From the NCBI RefSeq assembly GCF_032884065.1, contig NC_088880.1, forward strand, positions 34,288,008 through 34,352,007: 64,000 nt of DNA, written 5' to 3'. The stretch is from Artemia franciscana (lineage: Eukaryota > Arthropoda > Branchiopoda > Anostraca > Artemiidae). The first letter of the stretch is position 1, and each line of letters starts with the position of its first letter. Both the position numbers and the translations under genes were made by a program. This document shows positions 36,231 to 47,159 of this stretch, piece by piece. Below the pieces are notes generated by a model. That model ran no database searches, was not told the DNA's origin, and saw only the letters and a list, made by a program, of their open reading frames with translations.

Positions 36231-38452
36231 CTCATAAAAACAAAAAACATATTGCAGTTCTTTCAGACTTGAATAATTACTTGTATACTTGTATAGTGCA
36301 ACGATTTTGTTGATGACAACGCTGTAGAGGAGAACTAATTGATTTTCAAATTGATAATTCATTGAAATCAGTAATTTAAAAAAATGAAAATTTACGGCTT
36401 TTTGTTGCTAAGGAAAAATATCCAATTTTGGTTACAGTTTGTTTACAAGTGGTGGCAGGTGGCAGCTACACATATTCATGCGAGATTTCCTTTTCCGGTA
36501 TGAAATTCATTAAAAAGAGAGTAAAAAAAATGGAACGAAAAAAAAATTGCTCCATTTATTGATGCATGTAGTCACTGAAACCTCTATAGTTATAGAATAT
36601 AGGTCATGAATCTCAACTGGATGACTAATTGAATGACGAACATTTGGACAATTGCATTCGAATTGCCACTAGGACCTATGAGCCTAACATTAAAAAACAT
36701 TGCTGATGACAAGAAAATGTCATCCTTTAAATTCAAATAGTGTTTTCTGATTTAAATATGTTGTTGATTTGTTAATATTAAATAAAAATGAATATTTAAA
36801 GTAATAGACCATTATATAATTTAAACAAAAACATATAGTGTTTTGCTACATTGTTGAATAGCTCACATTGAGGTTTGTGAGACGTAAGACGCTCAGTCAT
36901 TTAATAGTTTGGCGATTTAAAGAGGAGTGCGTATGATTAATGGTGTTATTCCCCTAGCTGCCTATAGTGTTTCAGTTGATAAGTAACCGGATAAGTATTT
37001 GGTGTTATCTTTTACGAATTATATCCGGGGAATTTAATACTAAGCAGATAACTCAGATATGGGACGCTTGGACTTAAAGCTAAGCAGTTCAATATTTTGT
37101 TTTCGGCAACAGCAATGTATAAATGGGCTACAATAAAGCCATGGGAATGCACGTATGTTAGACCAGTCGCTTACATAAAACGTTTTTAAGAAATTTACTA
37201 TTGAAATTAATAAATCCCAATTTTTAAGAAATTAAGGGAATTTAGAAATTAAGCATTGGGATTTAATTGGGACATTTTGTCATAGAAGATACTACTGTGT
37301 GACATTTTTTCAGCTAACCTAAAAAAAGACTAATCAAACTACCGTCAGAATACAGATATCAGAGGTAAGTATAAATCTGATATTATTTTATCCCACAACT
37401 TGCTCAAACTTTGTGATCACATGCCAGTATTTTTTTAAAGCCCCTGATTTTTGATAAGATTGATGTGTCTTTTGTATGTGTTTATCACTTTCAAGAACAT
37501 CGAACAAGTCTCATGTTGAAGAAGCTTGAAAACTAATAAACGACGACTATATCCACCTCATATAAATCTCATTTCAGTTGTTTTTATCTCATGCATGAGA
37601 ATAATACGTGAATTATATTTGCATACTTGCAATTTAACATTAAAATATAAACCAAATAAACTGAAAAAATTTCTAATGTCCTGACAACAATGTCAGTTAA
37701 AACTATATGTTCCAAATGCACTAACGGGTCGAAAAGGCTGTTTTGTATAGGCTATGAATTAAAATCGTCACTCACAACGTACCCTCGGTCTTCTGCAAAC
37801 GAAAGATGGGCAGGACCTAAAAAAATATGTTTATGATAATAGCAATTTTTCTATACTCAAGCACAGGCATGTAGACAAATTTTTTGTATTCCAAAAATGG
37901 CAGAAGGAAGGGTTCAAATAGACACCAAAAGGGCAATCTACGAAAAACATATAAAAATCCATAAGATTAATCATTAAAATATACAGATCTTTTTCGGGGT
38001 CAAAAGGGGGGAGTGAGGGGAAAAAAGCCCAAAGATGTCCTTGACTTGGTCCTTACTCCATCTATATCGATTGTTGCCTCCTGTAGCAGTTATATAGCTA
38101 TTGAACAGTTTCAAACTGTTTTAAACTGTAGTATTGGTTTCTTTTGGAGAGGGGGGGGGACACGAAAGACAAATTACCTAGATAATTTAGGATTGTTAAC
38201 ACTAATAATTGTCTTTTCTTTGAAGGGAGGGGAGGAGCAAGAGTCCGAAGAACATCATTAGACATAGCCATACTCAACCCATAATGGTTTAATAAAAATA
38301 TCTATTAAATCCCTCAGCTCGAAATCCACATTTTCAACACGGAATAATTGTTATATCAGCAAAAATTTCTTAAAACATAGAAAAGTCGTCAATGCGAAAA
38401 TAAACACAAAGGACAAAGTAGGTGCAAAAAATTTATCCCACAGTGAAACAGT
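36231..38452. other. No gene recognised
   Basis: AT-rich DNA without a supported gene, RNA or element. The 82-codon frame at 38013-38261 crosses G runs and is probably accidental. Confidence 0.5.
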
Positions 38453-38835
38453 TCCTCGCAAGTTCCTAGCGTAATATCATTTTAAAACCAATCAGGTTTG
38501 AAGAAGTTATTTATTTGCGATATTTATTTGCAGATATAAGGGATGATATGATTGGCTAAAGAAAATAAGTCACAAAACAGGCCAATATGATTAGAGCAGG
38601 TTTTTACGCGGAAACATAGGACGCATAGCTTTATATAGCATACGTTCATCTTAAAAAACATTTCCTGCAAGTTTCCTGCATCACATCCATTTTAAAACCA
38701 ATCAGATTTTGACGGTTTTGAGAAGTTTTATATCTGCCTCTCCAGAAATAAGGGATGATGTGGTTGGCTAAAACCAAACAGGCTAATGAGATTAGAGCAG
38801 AATTTTAGACAGAAGTATAGGACTGTAATATATAT
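38453..38835. repeat. Diverged tandem duplication (about 210 bp) with paired CCAAT/ATTGG motifs
   Basis: Both copies read TTTTAAAACCAATCAG, then AAGGGATGAT(A/G)TG(A/G)TTGGCTAA, then GATTAGAGCAG. The unit therefore carries one CCAAT and one inverted CCAAT (ATTGG/GTTGG) about 80-90 bp apart in each copy. Confidence 0.75.
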
Positions 38836-39920
38836 TTTTATCTTTTATTCTTTGATTAGTCATTCATTCAATGATAAATGTAGTGTTTATTAAATACAGG
38901 AGTGATTAACAGGCATCAACAGGCGGCAAAATAATCTTGCAAATACCTGATTTCAAATTTCCCTCTCTTTACAAATCTCAACTAGAATTTAAAAAATTGA
39001 AACAGAGAAGCGTAAAAAATAAGAAAAAAATAAATAAATTCTTAACTGCGAGTAAAGATAAAGGATCTGGTTTTAATCAGCCAAAACGAAAAAATTAAAA
39101 TATAACTATTTATAATTTATGAAAAACTAAACTTTACTCTGTCACTGACATTTCTCTGTTACGCAAGAACACACTTTGAATTTTTGAAATTGAAGTCTGG
39201 TTTGAATTTTAACTGGATGTGACTTATCTATAGTTTTTGATTGTGCAGAAGAGAGTGGGAATGAGTAGAAAGAGCCGTATTGGTACCGGCTGACCTAGTG
39301 GCCCTAAACTGCTGGGGACAGGTAGCTCAGGTACTCGCACTTCCCACAATCAATAACAATGTATTTTTGTACATAATTGCATGTATTCATTGTTTGCTGA
39401 CTGGAGAATAGTGCTTCCAGTGGCTAGTTTTTCTGAAGAAAAAGTCAAAGAGGTGAGAGGTGTTTCCTTGTTGTTAATCCATATACCTCCCAACTTTTTG
39501 GAACTGGAGGGTTAATTCAGTCGCACAAAGAGAATTTACTATTTGGTTTATGCATGTCGACAACAGAGCCAACCGACAACGAAGCGCCCCTTTTAAGTCT
39601 TCTATTGAGACCAGGAAATCAACTAGGGTTCAGGGAGTCAATGCACTCTACTTTTGGTTTTGCTCATGATGAAATGATTCAAAATTTAACTTTTTTTTTC
39701 AGCTAACCTAACAATATCAATAAGATGAAAATGATGAAAAACAGAAAAACCGAAACACATAAAAAAAAACACGAATTAAAATGACTTTACACTTACTGAA
39801 GGACCCCGTTAATGCAAATCTTTAAGTGGAACCTCCAGTTCATGCAGTCAAAGAAAGCTAGTTATCACAGTTTACCGAACGATTCTCAATGTAGGCCCCA
39901 ATATGTCAAAATTCACTAAG
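38836..39920. other. No gene recognised
   Basis: AT-rich DNA; a GGTACCGGCTGACC / GGTAGCTCAGGTACTCGCAC stretch near 39280-39345 is GC-richer than its surroundings but does not fold as a tRNA. Confidence 0.45.
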
Positions 39921-40040
39921 TTACCTTAAGTAATCTTAAGTTATCTTAAGTAATAGATCTTAAGTAAGTTATCTTAAAGTTATCTTAAGTTATCTTAGTT
40001 ATCTTTAGTTTCTAAATTATCTTAAGTAATAAAAATTCAC
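39921..40040. repeat. TTATCTTAAG short tandem array
   Basis: Ten or so imperfect repeats of TTATCTTAAG/TAATCTTAAG flanked by AAAATTCACTAAGTTA and AAAATTCACTAGGTTA. Confidence 0.85.
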
Positions 40041-40198
40041 TAGGTTAAAAGAGTGCTAAAAATATCAGCTTAGGGAGGACTTGAACTTGGAAAACTGGGA
40101 GGCGAAAATTTCAATAACACATGAATTTGAATTTCAGGAGAATCACGGCAAATTACAAAAAATTCAAGGCTTGAACCCTTTCTTACATATCCGAACTA

Positions 40199-42171
40199 AA
40201 CAAGAGCTAAGAGCTCATATGGCACTTGTGACGAGGTCGGAAGAGCCGAGAGCTCATATGGTACGAGGTCGGAAGAGCCAAGAGCTCATTTGGACGAGGT
40301 CGGAAGAGCCGAGAGCTCATATGGTACGAGGTCGGAAGAGCCAAGAGCTCATTTGGCACTTGTGAGAAGGTCAGAACCTAAAGTTAAACTTTATAGCACA
40401 AGATCCTTCTAAATATCAAATTTCATTAAGATCTGGTCACCCTTTCGTAAGTTACAAATACCTCAATTTTCAAAATTACCTCCCCCCTCCCAATTCCACC
40501 AAAGAGAGCAGATCCGGTCCAGTTATGTCAGTCACGTATCTTAGACAGGTTTCTATTCTTCCCATCCAGTTTCATCCTGATCTCACCGCTTTAAGTATTT
40601 TCTAAGATTTCCGGTCCCCCCAACTGCCCCCCCCCCCCAATTACGTTTGATCCGGTTGAGATTTAAAATAAGATATCAGAGTTACGAGGTCCTTCTAAAT
40701 ATGAAGTTTCATGAAGATCCGATCACTCCTTCGTAAGTTAAAAATACGTTATTTTTCTTATTTTTCAGAATTACCCCCCCCCCCCCCGCAATTGAGCGGA
40801 TCCGTTCCAATTATGTAAATTACGTATGCAAGACTTTTGCTTATTTTTCCAACCAAGTTTCATCCCAATCCCTCCAATCTAAGCGTTTCCCATCATTTTA
40901 GGTCTCCCCACCCCAAACTTCCCCCAATGTCACCAGATCCGGTCAGGATTTAAAATAAGAGCTTTGAGCCACGATATCCTTCTAAAAATCAAATTTCATG
41001 GAGATCCAATCACCCGTTCGTAAGTTAAAAATACCTCATTTTTTCTAATTTTTCAGAATTAACCCCCCCCCCCCCCAACTACCCAAAAGAGAGCGGATCC
41101 GTTCCGTTTATGTCAATCATCTATCTAGGACTTGTGTTTATTTTTCCCACCATGTTTCATCCCGATCCCTCCACTCTAAGTGTTTTCCAAGTTTTAGGTT
41201 CCCCCTCCCAACTCCCCGCCCCCATCACAAGATCTGGTCGGGATTTAAAATAAGAGCTCTAAGACACGATATCCTTCTAAACATCAAATTTCATTGAGAT
41301 CCGATCACCCGTTCGCAAGTTGAAAATACCTCATTTTTCTAATTTTTAAGACTTACTCCCCCCCCCAACTACCCCAAAGAGAACAAATAAGTTCCGATTA
41401 TGTCAATCATGTATCTAGGACTTGCGCTTATTTTTCCCATCAAGTTTCATCCCGATCCCTCTACTCTAAGTGTTTTCCAAGATTTTAGGTTTCCCCCCTC
41501 CAACTCCCCCCAATGTCATCAGACCCAGTCGGGATTTAAAATAAGAGCTCTGAGACACAATATCATTCCAAACATCAAATTTCATTAAGATCCAATCACC
41601 CGCTCATAAGTTGAAAATACTTCATTTTTTCTATTTTTCCGAATTAACCGGCCCCTACTCCCCCCCCCAGATGGTCAAATCGGGAAAACGACTATTTCTA
41701 ATTTAATCTGGTCCGGTCCCTGATACGCTTGCCAAATTTCATCGTCCTAGCTTACCTGGAAGTGCCTAAAGTAGCAAAACCGGGACTTTAGGTTTTCCCC
41801 CTCCGACTCCCCCCAATGTCATCAGATCCGGTCGGGATTTAAAATAAGAGCTCTAAGACACAATATCATTCCAAACATGAAATTTCATTAAGATCCAAAT
41901 ACCCGCTGATAAGTTAAAAATACTTCATTTTTTCTATTTTTTGCGAATTAACCGGGCCCCCACTCCCCCCCAGATGGTCAAATCGGGAAAACGACTATTT
42001 CTAATTTAATCTGGTGCGGTCCCTGATACGCTTGCCAAATTTCATCGTCCTAGCTTACCTGGAAGTGCCTAAAGTAGCAAAACCGGGACAGACCGACAGA
42101 CCGACAGACAGACAGACCGACAGAATTGGCGACTGCTATATGTCACTTGGTTAATACCAAGTGCCATAAAA
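40199..42171 (+). mobile_element. Composite element S, copy 3
   Basis: Begins AACAAGAGCTAAGAGCTCAT and ends CAAGTGCCATAAAA. At its left end, AGAGCTCATATGGTACGAGG and TCGGAAGAGCC are repeated several times (40206-40370). Six modules follow in the same order as elsewhere. At the right end the terminal module (CCCCCCAGATGGTCAAATCG through GTAGCAAAACCGGGAC) is present twice, at about 41650-41790 and 41960-42090, followed by CGACAGACCGACAGACAGAC and the palindrome CACTTGGTTAATACCAAGTG at 42144-42163. Confidence 0.92.
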
Positions 42172-42579
42172 ATTAAAAATAGAAATATGGACTATTGTAT
42201 TGTGTAGATATAGCTTCAAAAACGAAGAAAAAAATACCGTCATTTACAGATTTTTTTTGTCCTGACGTTCAACAAATTGTTTTACAAAGGAGACTAGGAA
42301 TTCAGGAAAAAGAATCACGTAGAGGTAATACCCCATATGAGGAATTCAAAAGAGACACACAAGGAACCTCTATTTCCAGAGGGGGGGGGTGCAAGTGGTT
42401 GATGTAAAAATGACAACCCGGTTTAGCAAGAGGTATAAAAAATTTTCTGAGAGGGGGAGAGTGTTGTGGAAATAACAACCAAGGCTAGCATGAATTGGGA
42501 GATAAACCAATATATTTTCCCTCACGGGAGCCGTAGGAGTAACGCCCAATGTTCTGTTAGAAGAAGTGTCAGACAACTT
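42172..42579. other. No gene recognised
   Basis: The short frames at 42195-42407 and 42370-42576 cross a G9 run and show no family signature. Confidence 0.4.
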
Positions 42580-43090
42580 ACAAATGGTTTAAAAATGGTT
42601 GAAAGATCTTAAAAATGGTTTAAAGAAAAACGAACAGAGTGAACTAAATCTTAAAAATGGGTTAAAAATGCTTAAACAGAATGAATTAAGATCATAAAAA
42701 TGGTTTAAAGACGGTTGAAAATAATGGAATAATCTCAAAAATGGTTTGAAGATGATAAAAAAAATGAATTAAAATCTTAAAAATTATTTAAAGATGGTAG
42801 ATAAAGAATGAATTAAAATTTAAAAATGGTTTAAAGATGGTTGAAAAGAATGAATTAAAGTCATAAAAATGGTCTAAAGATAGTCGAAAATAATGAATTA
42901 AATATTAAAATGGTTCAAAAATGGTTAAAAAGAATAAATTAAAATCTTAAAAATGGCTTAAAGATGATTGAAAAGAATGAACTAAGATCTTAAAAATAAT
43001 TTAAAGATGGTTGAAAAGAATAAATTAAAATCATAGAAATGGTTGAAAAGAAAAAATTAAAATCTTAAAAATGGATTAAAGACAACATAA
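42580..43090. repeat. Degenerate tandem repeat, unit about 45 bp
   Basis: Around eleven diverged copies of TTAAAAATGGTTTAAAGATGG followed by TTGAAAAGAATGAATTAAAA (read here as two 20-21 base halves). Confidence 0.85.
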
Positions 43091-43139
43091 AGATATAAAA
43101 CGATCAAAAATGGGGTTTTTAAAGGCCAAATGAAAATAC

Positions 43140-43275
43140 TGAAGAAAACACAAGAAAGCCAGAAGAATAAAAAAACAACTAAAGAATAAGAAAAAGAGCT
43201 AAAACGCACTGAATAAGAAGAGCTAAAATGCATTGCTAAACATCATGTGTAGCCATCATATTTCTCCAACAATTG
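43140..43275 (+). repeat. Family E fragment
   Basis: Contains GCCAGAAGAATAAAAAAAC, AAGAAAAAGAGCTAAAACGC and TGTGTAGCCATCATATTTCT, all shared with 45020-45170, 48955-49349 and 51618-51720. Confidence 0.75.
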
Positions 43276-43317
43276 ACGATAACAAATAAATTGTCGATAA
43301 CAAAAAAACTAAAAAAA

Positions 43318-44990
43318 AAAACAAACGGTAGTAAGGAGCGACCCGGCTCAATAGTAACCAAAACTCTAAAAAACGGAATTTTTATAACAATAGTTACATC
43401 AAAAGAATTACATTTTAATGCTGATTTTAAATATATAAGTTTCATTAAGTTTAGACTTACCCATCAAAAGTTATGAGCCTGAGAAAATTTGCCTTATTTT
43501 AGAAAATAGGGGGAAACACCTCAAAAGTCATAGAATCTTAACAAAAATCACACCGTCAGTTTCAGCGTATCAGAGAACCCTACAATACAAGTTTCAAGCA
43601 CATATCTACAAAAATGTGGAATTTTGCATTTTTTGCCACAAGACAGATTACGGATGCGTGTTTATTTGTTTGTTTTTTTTCCAGGGGTGATTGTATCGAC
43701 CCAGTGGTCCTAGAAAGTCGTGAGAGGGCTCATTATAACGGAAATTGAAAGTTGTAGTGCCCTTTTTAAGTGACCAAAAAAATTGGAGGGCACCTAGGCC
43801 CCCTCCCACGCTCATTTTCCCCTCAAAGTCACCGGATCAAAATTCTGAGATAGCCATTTTATTCAGCATAGTCGAAAAACTTAATAACTATGTCTTTGAG
43901 GACGACCTACTTCCCCCATTCCCCGTGGGAGGAGCTGCAAGTTACAAACCTTGACCAGAAGTAATGGTTATTGGGAAGTGTACAGACGCTTTCAGGGGGA
44001 TTTTTGGCTGGGGGAGGGGTTGAGGGGAGGGGGTTATGCGAGGGGAACTTTTCATGGAGGAATTTGTCATGGGGAAAGAAAATTTCCATGAAGGGGGCGC
44101 AGGATTTTTTAGCATTTTTTTAAAGAACAATGAAAAAATAAATATGAAAAAGTTTTTTCAACTGAAAGTAAGGAACAGCATTAAACCTTAAAACGAAACA
44201 TAATTATTACGCATATGAAGGGTTCACCTCCTCCTAATACCTCGCTCTTCACTTTGAAATTATTTTATTAATTTCAACTATTTATTCTAAGGCCTTTATG
44301 ACTCAGGGGGCCATTCTTAAGGAACTGGGACAAAATTTAAACTTTAGTGTTAAGAGCGAAGTATTGACGAGGGGGGAACCCCCTCATATATGTGATAACA
44401 ACATACGAATATAGGAGTTCGATACGTAAGTTAATTCGTAAGTTACGTATACTTTTACTAATAAAAATGTTCGTAAAAAGTTAAAAGTTTTAGTTGCCTT
44501 TTAAATAACCAAAAAATTGGAGGGTAGCTAGGCCTACTTCCTCGCTCCTTTTTTTCTCAAAATCTATCAAAAAAAGTCCGATCAAAACTATGAGAAAGCC
44601 ATTTAGCCATAAAATTAATTAATACGCAAATTTCGTTTTAATTATTCATGTACGGAGAGCCAAAATCAAAACATGCATTAATTCGAAAACGTTAAGAAAT
44701 TAAATAAAAAAAACGCGTTTTTTTTAACTGAAATTAAGGAGCGTTGTTAAAACTTAAAACGAACAGAAATTACTCCGTATATGAAAGGGCTGTTCCCTCC
44801 TCAACGCGCCGCTCTTTACGCTAAAGTTTTACTGTTTTAAACAGTAGAGTTGAGAGAAAGAGTCAAACTTTAGCGTAAAGAGCGGGGCGTTGAGGAGGGA
44901 ACAGCCCCTTTCATATATGGAGTAATTTCTGTTCGTTTTAAGTTTTAATATCGCTCCTTACTTTCAGTTAAAATAAAACTTGTTTTTTTA
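43318..44990 (-). mobile_element. Family D, long copy 2, with foldback end
   Basis: The reverse complement of 9381-10931 over most of its length: GTAAGGAGCGACCCGGCTCA at the left corresponds to the right end of copy 1. At its other end the sequence turns back on itself. AACTGAAATTAAGGAGCG to CTCTTTACGCTAAAGTTT (44715-44830) is followed after about 35 bp by AACTTTAGCGTAAAGAGCGG to CGCTCCTTACTTTCAGTT (44865-44975). Inverted termini of more than 100 bp are thus formed. No transposase was found. Confidence 0.75.
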
Positions 44991-45014
44991 TTTAATTAGA
45001 AATAAGTACTGGCT

Positions 45015-45175
45015 TTCACAAGGGCATTTTCTAAGACGCCGTCATTAATATGAAGGCAATAATTTCGTTAAGTTGGGATAATATGAGACCTGCCAGAAGA
45101 ATTAAAAAAAAAAAAAAAATAAGAAAAAGAGCTAAAACGCCCTGAATAAGAAATGAGCTAAAATGCACGAACAAC
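45015..45175 (+). repeat. Family E copy
   Basis: AAGGGCATTTTCTAAGACGC, ATGAAGGCAATAATTTCGTT, GATAATATGAGACCTGCCAG and AAGAAAAAGAGCTAAAACGC in order, as at 48955 and 49225. Confidence 0.8.
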
Positions 45176-45194
45176 TCGAACAACGAACAACTAG

Positions 45195-45545
45195 AGTTGC
45201 TTGTTAGTATCCGTCGTTGGCAGTTCAAATTTGTTTGGATTTTGTGCAAATCGCGGATATTGGCGAATAACTCACTTTATTGTTTGTTAAGTATTTGATT
45301 TTAATTCTGCTAATTTTTGGTCTTTTATTGAATTTTATTTTTTTTTGGCGGTTTTCTTTCATTGGTTTTGTTGTACTTTCCGCCCCTGTTTTTTTTGTTT
45401 TTGTTTTTTTTTCTGAACAAATATTAATTTATTCGCGCTGAAGAAGAGAGGCGGTTGTTCTCTCGAAATATTCACTTTCTGTGTTTTCTTCAGTATTTTC
45501 ATTTGGGCTTTAAAAACTCTATTTTTGATCGTTTTCTTTCTTTAT
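45195..45545 (+). repeat. Family F copy 1 (Penelope-LTR-like)
   Basis: GTTAGTATCCGTCGTTGGCAG to GATCGTTTTCTTTCTTTATG, repeated at 46070-46380 with moderate divergence. It contains CTGAAGA (45438-45444), a five-base stem GAGAG/CTCTC and GAAA (45465-45468), the same layout as the hammerhead-like motif at 16738. Confidence 0.7.
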
Positions 45546-46009
45546 GTTATTTACATAATAATAATGGCCTTACATAATAATAATGGCCTTACATAATTAC
45601 ATAGGCCTTACATAATAAGGCCTATGTGATTTAAGAAATTAATTTCTGTAAAATTGACGTTTCTTTAATAATTACTAGTCCTGTAAACACCTATTACAGT
45701 TTAACCCCTTTATGTGATACACATTTTTGGGGGGTTCTTGGAAAAATGAAAATTTTTCGTTGAAATATGTTCCTAAAAAATTGTATCCCTGTTCTCATTC
45801 AATTTCAGAAGTTAATTTTTTTAGCGCCAAGAATAGAAAAATTAGAAGGTTGATGCCGAATCACTACCGCTCTTCTTTTAATTCACTTTGCTTAAAACTT
45901 CTACTTTGCCCATCCATCTCCCACATTGGTGAATGTTCATCCTGCACCTAACCATGTTTAGCTTCCGATTTAGCCGTCTCCCAAGATAGACTCAAAAATT
46001 TTACTGTTA
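45546..46009. other. Short GGCCTTACATAATAATAAT repeats, then unassigned
   Basis: 45555-45625 holds three imperfect copies of TTACATAATAATAATGGCC. The 74-codon frame at 45727-45951 shows no family signature. Confidence 0.5.
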
Positions 46010-46110
46010 ATCCAAACAAATTTGAACTGCCAACGACGGATACTAACGAGCAACTCTAGTTGTTCGTTGTTCGTTAGTATCTGTCGTTGGCAGTTCAAAT
46101 TTGTTAGGAT
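46010..46110. repeat. Inverted repeat, about 40-bp arms
   Basis: 46017-46049 and 46071-46103 are inverted copies with one mismatch (CGACGGATAC against CGACAGATAC); with one more mismatch the arms extend about seven bases outward. The spacer is about 21 bp. The right arm is the start of family F copy 2. Confidence 0.92.
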
Positions 46111-46380
46111 TTTGTGCAAGTCGCAGATATTGGCCGAATAACTCACTTATTGTTTGTTAGGTATTTGATTTTAATTCTTTTAATTTTTGGTCTTTCATTG
46201 AATCTTTTTTTGCGGTTTTCCGCCCCTGTTTTTTGTTTTTTCCTTGATCATATAATTTTGTTCACGCTGAAGAAGAGACGGCTGTTCTCTCGAAATATTC
46301 GCTTTCTGCGTTTTCTTAATTATTTTCATTTGGCCTTTAAAAGCCTCATTTTTGATCGTTTTCTTTCTTTATGTTTTACA
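46071..46380 (+). repeat. Family F copy 2 (Penelope-LTR-like)
   Basis: Matches 45195-45545. The hammerhead-like core is CTGAAGA (46267-46273), stem GAGA/TCTC and GAAA (46292-46295). The open frame at 46114-46413 has no protein signature and its translation follows the repeat. Confidence 0.7.
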
Positions 46381-46802
46381 GAAATTCATGCTCTACCAAC
46401 TAATAAAATATAATTGGAACTCCTCATTAACGCTACTACATCGTGCGTGAAAAAGCTTAACCTTTTTTATAATTTGGCAAAGCATTAATTTTACACTGAG
46501 AATGTGAAGGTAAATATCTTGTAGTAAGAATCCTAAAAGACAACAAGTTTTCGTCATGACTTCCAAGACCATGCAAAATAGACATGAATTTAATTTTCAT
46601 GAAATGATTGGAATAAATTATTTAGAGGAAATGTTTCCTCCCGCAGAGAAACTAAAAAATAAATAAATACGGAGTTTAAATTATGGTATAAACGACAACA
46701 TACAAAACTCGTCCTGGGGTCCATGAATATTTTCTCTTCAAACATACCTAAGTTTTAGTATCCCATTTCTGCTGTATAAACTAATTGAGCTGGGTAACAA
46801 CG
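46381..46802 (-). other. Probable 3' UTR/flank of the WDR45-like gene
   Basis: Downstream (minus strand) of the WDR45-like stop codon. No clear AATAAA was found close to the stop on this strand. Confidence 0.35.
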
Positions 46803-46912
46803 TTAGAAATCATCATCTTCGCAGAGGTCCAAGTAGATATCAAAAGACTCACGATTACAATTACCACTGGCACTGAACACGTATTTATGATATGTGCCAT
46901 CCATACATATAG
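46803..46912 (-). CDS. WDR45: WDR45/WIPI4-like protein, last coding exon
   Basis: On the minus strand an acceptor (CTTCTGCTTCTTTTTAAG) precedes CT-ATA-TGT, then [20 protein letters not shown] and [15 protein letters not shown], ending at the stop (complement of 46803-46805). This is the C-terminal strand and acidic tail of WIPI4/WDR45, a seven-bladed beta-propeller of the PROPPIN family. These proteins bind phosphatidylinositol 3-phosphate and act with ATG2 in autophagosome formation. The exon starts in a phase that accepts one base from the previous exon (53271-53395), giving Ala-Ile-Cys as in known homologues. The DDDF ending distinguishes it from WDR45B. The overlapping 101-codon minus-strand frame at 46781-47086 is a shadow in another phase. 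Confidence 0.92.
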
Positions 46913-47159
46913 CTTAAAAAGAAGCAGAAGTACAATATATTCCAATGAAGCAAAGGCAAAAATATATTTTTGCTTAAGAAGATTTTGAAATTTTGAACGA
47001 CTCATACCTTGGAAAAGAGAAGTTTCAGTTTGATTGTCTACTGATTTCATTTTATATTGCTGTAAACATTTACCTACGTAACACATAATGTATATTCTAC
47101 CCGCAAAAAAGTCGCATGGAGATCATTTTATGTAGCACTATATGGTTTTGAAAGGTCTT
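46913..47159 (-). other. Intron of WDR45-like gene (start of 6.36-kb intron)
   Basis: The intron spans 46913-53270. It contains a triplicated repeat, a 140-bp tandem duplication, family E, composite element S4 and a hAT MITE. Confidence 0.7.

Noticed and set aside
46114..46413. 99-codon hydrophobic frame
   Set aside because: Lies wholly in repeat family F and its T-rich composition explains the Phe/Leu content.
46781..47086. 101-codon minus-strand membrane-like frame
   Set aside because: It overlaps the last WDR45-like exon in another phase; the conserved residues are in the exon frame.
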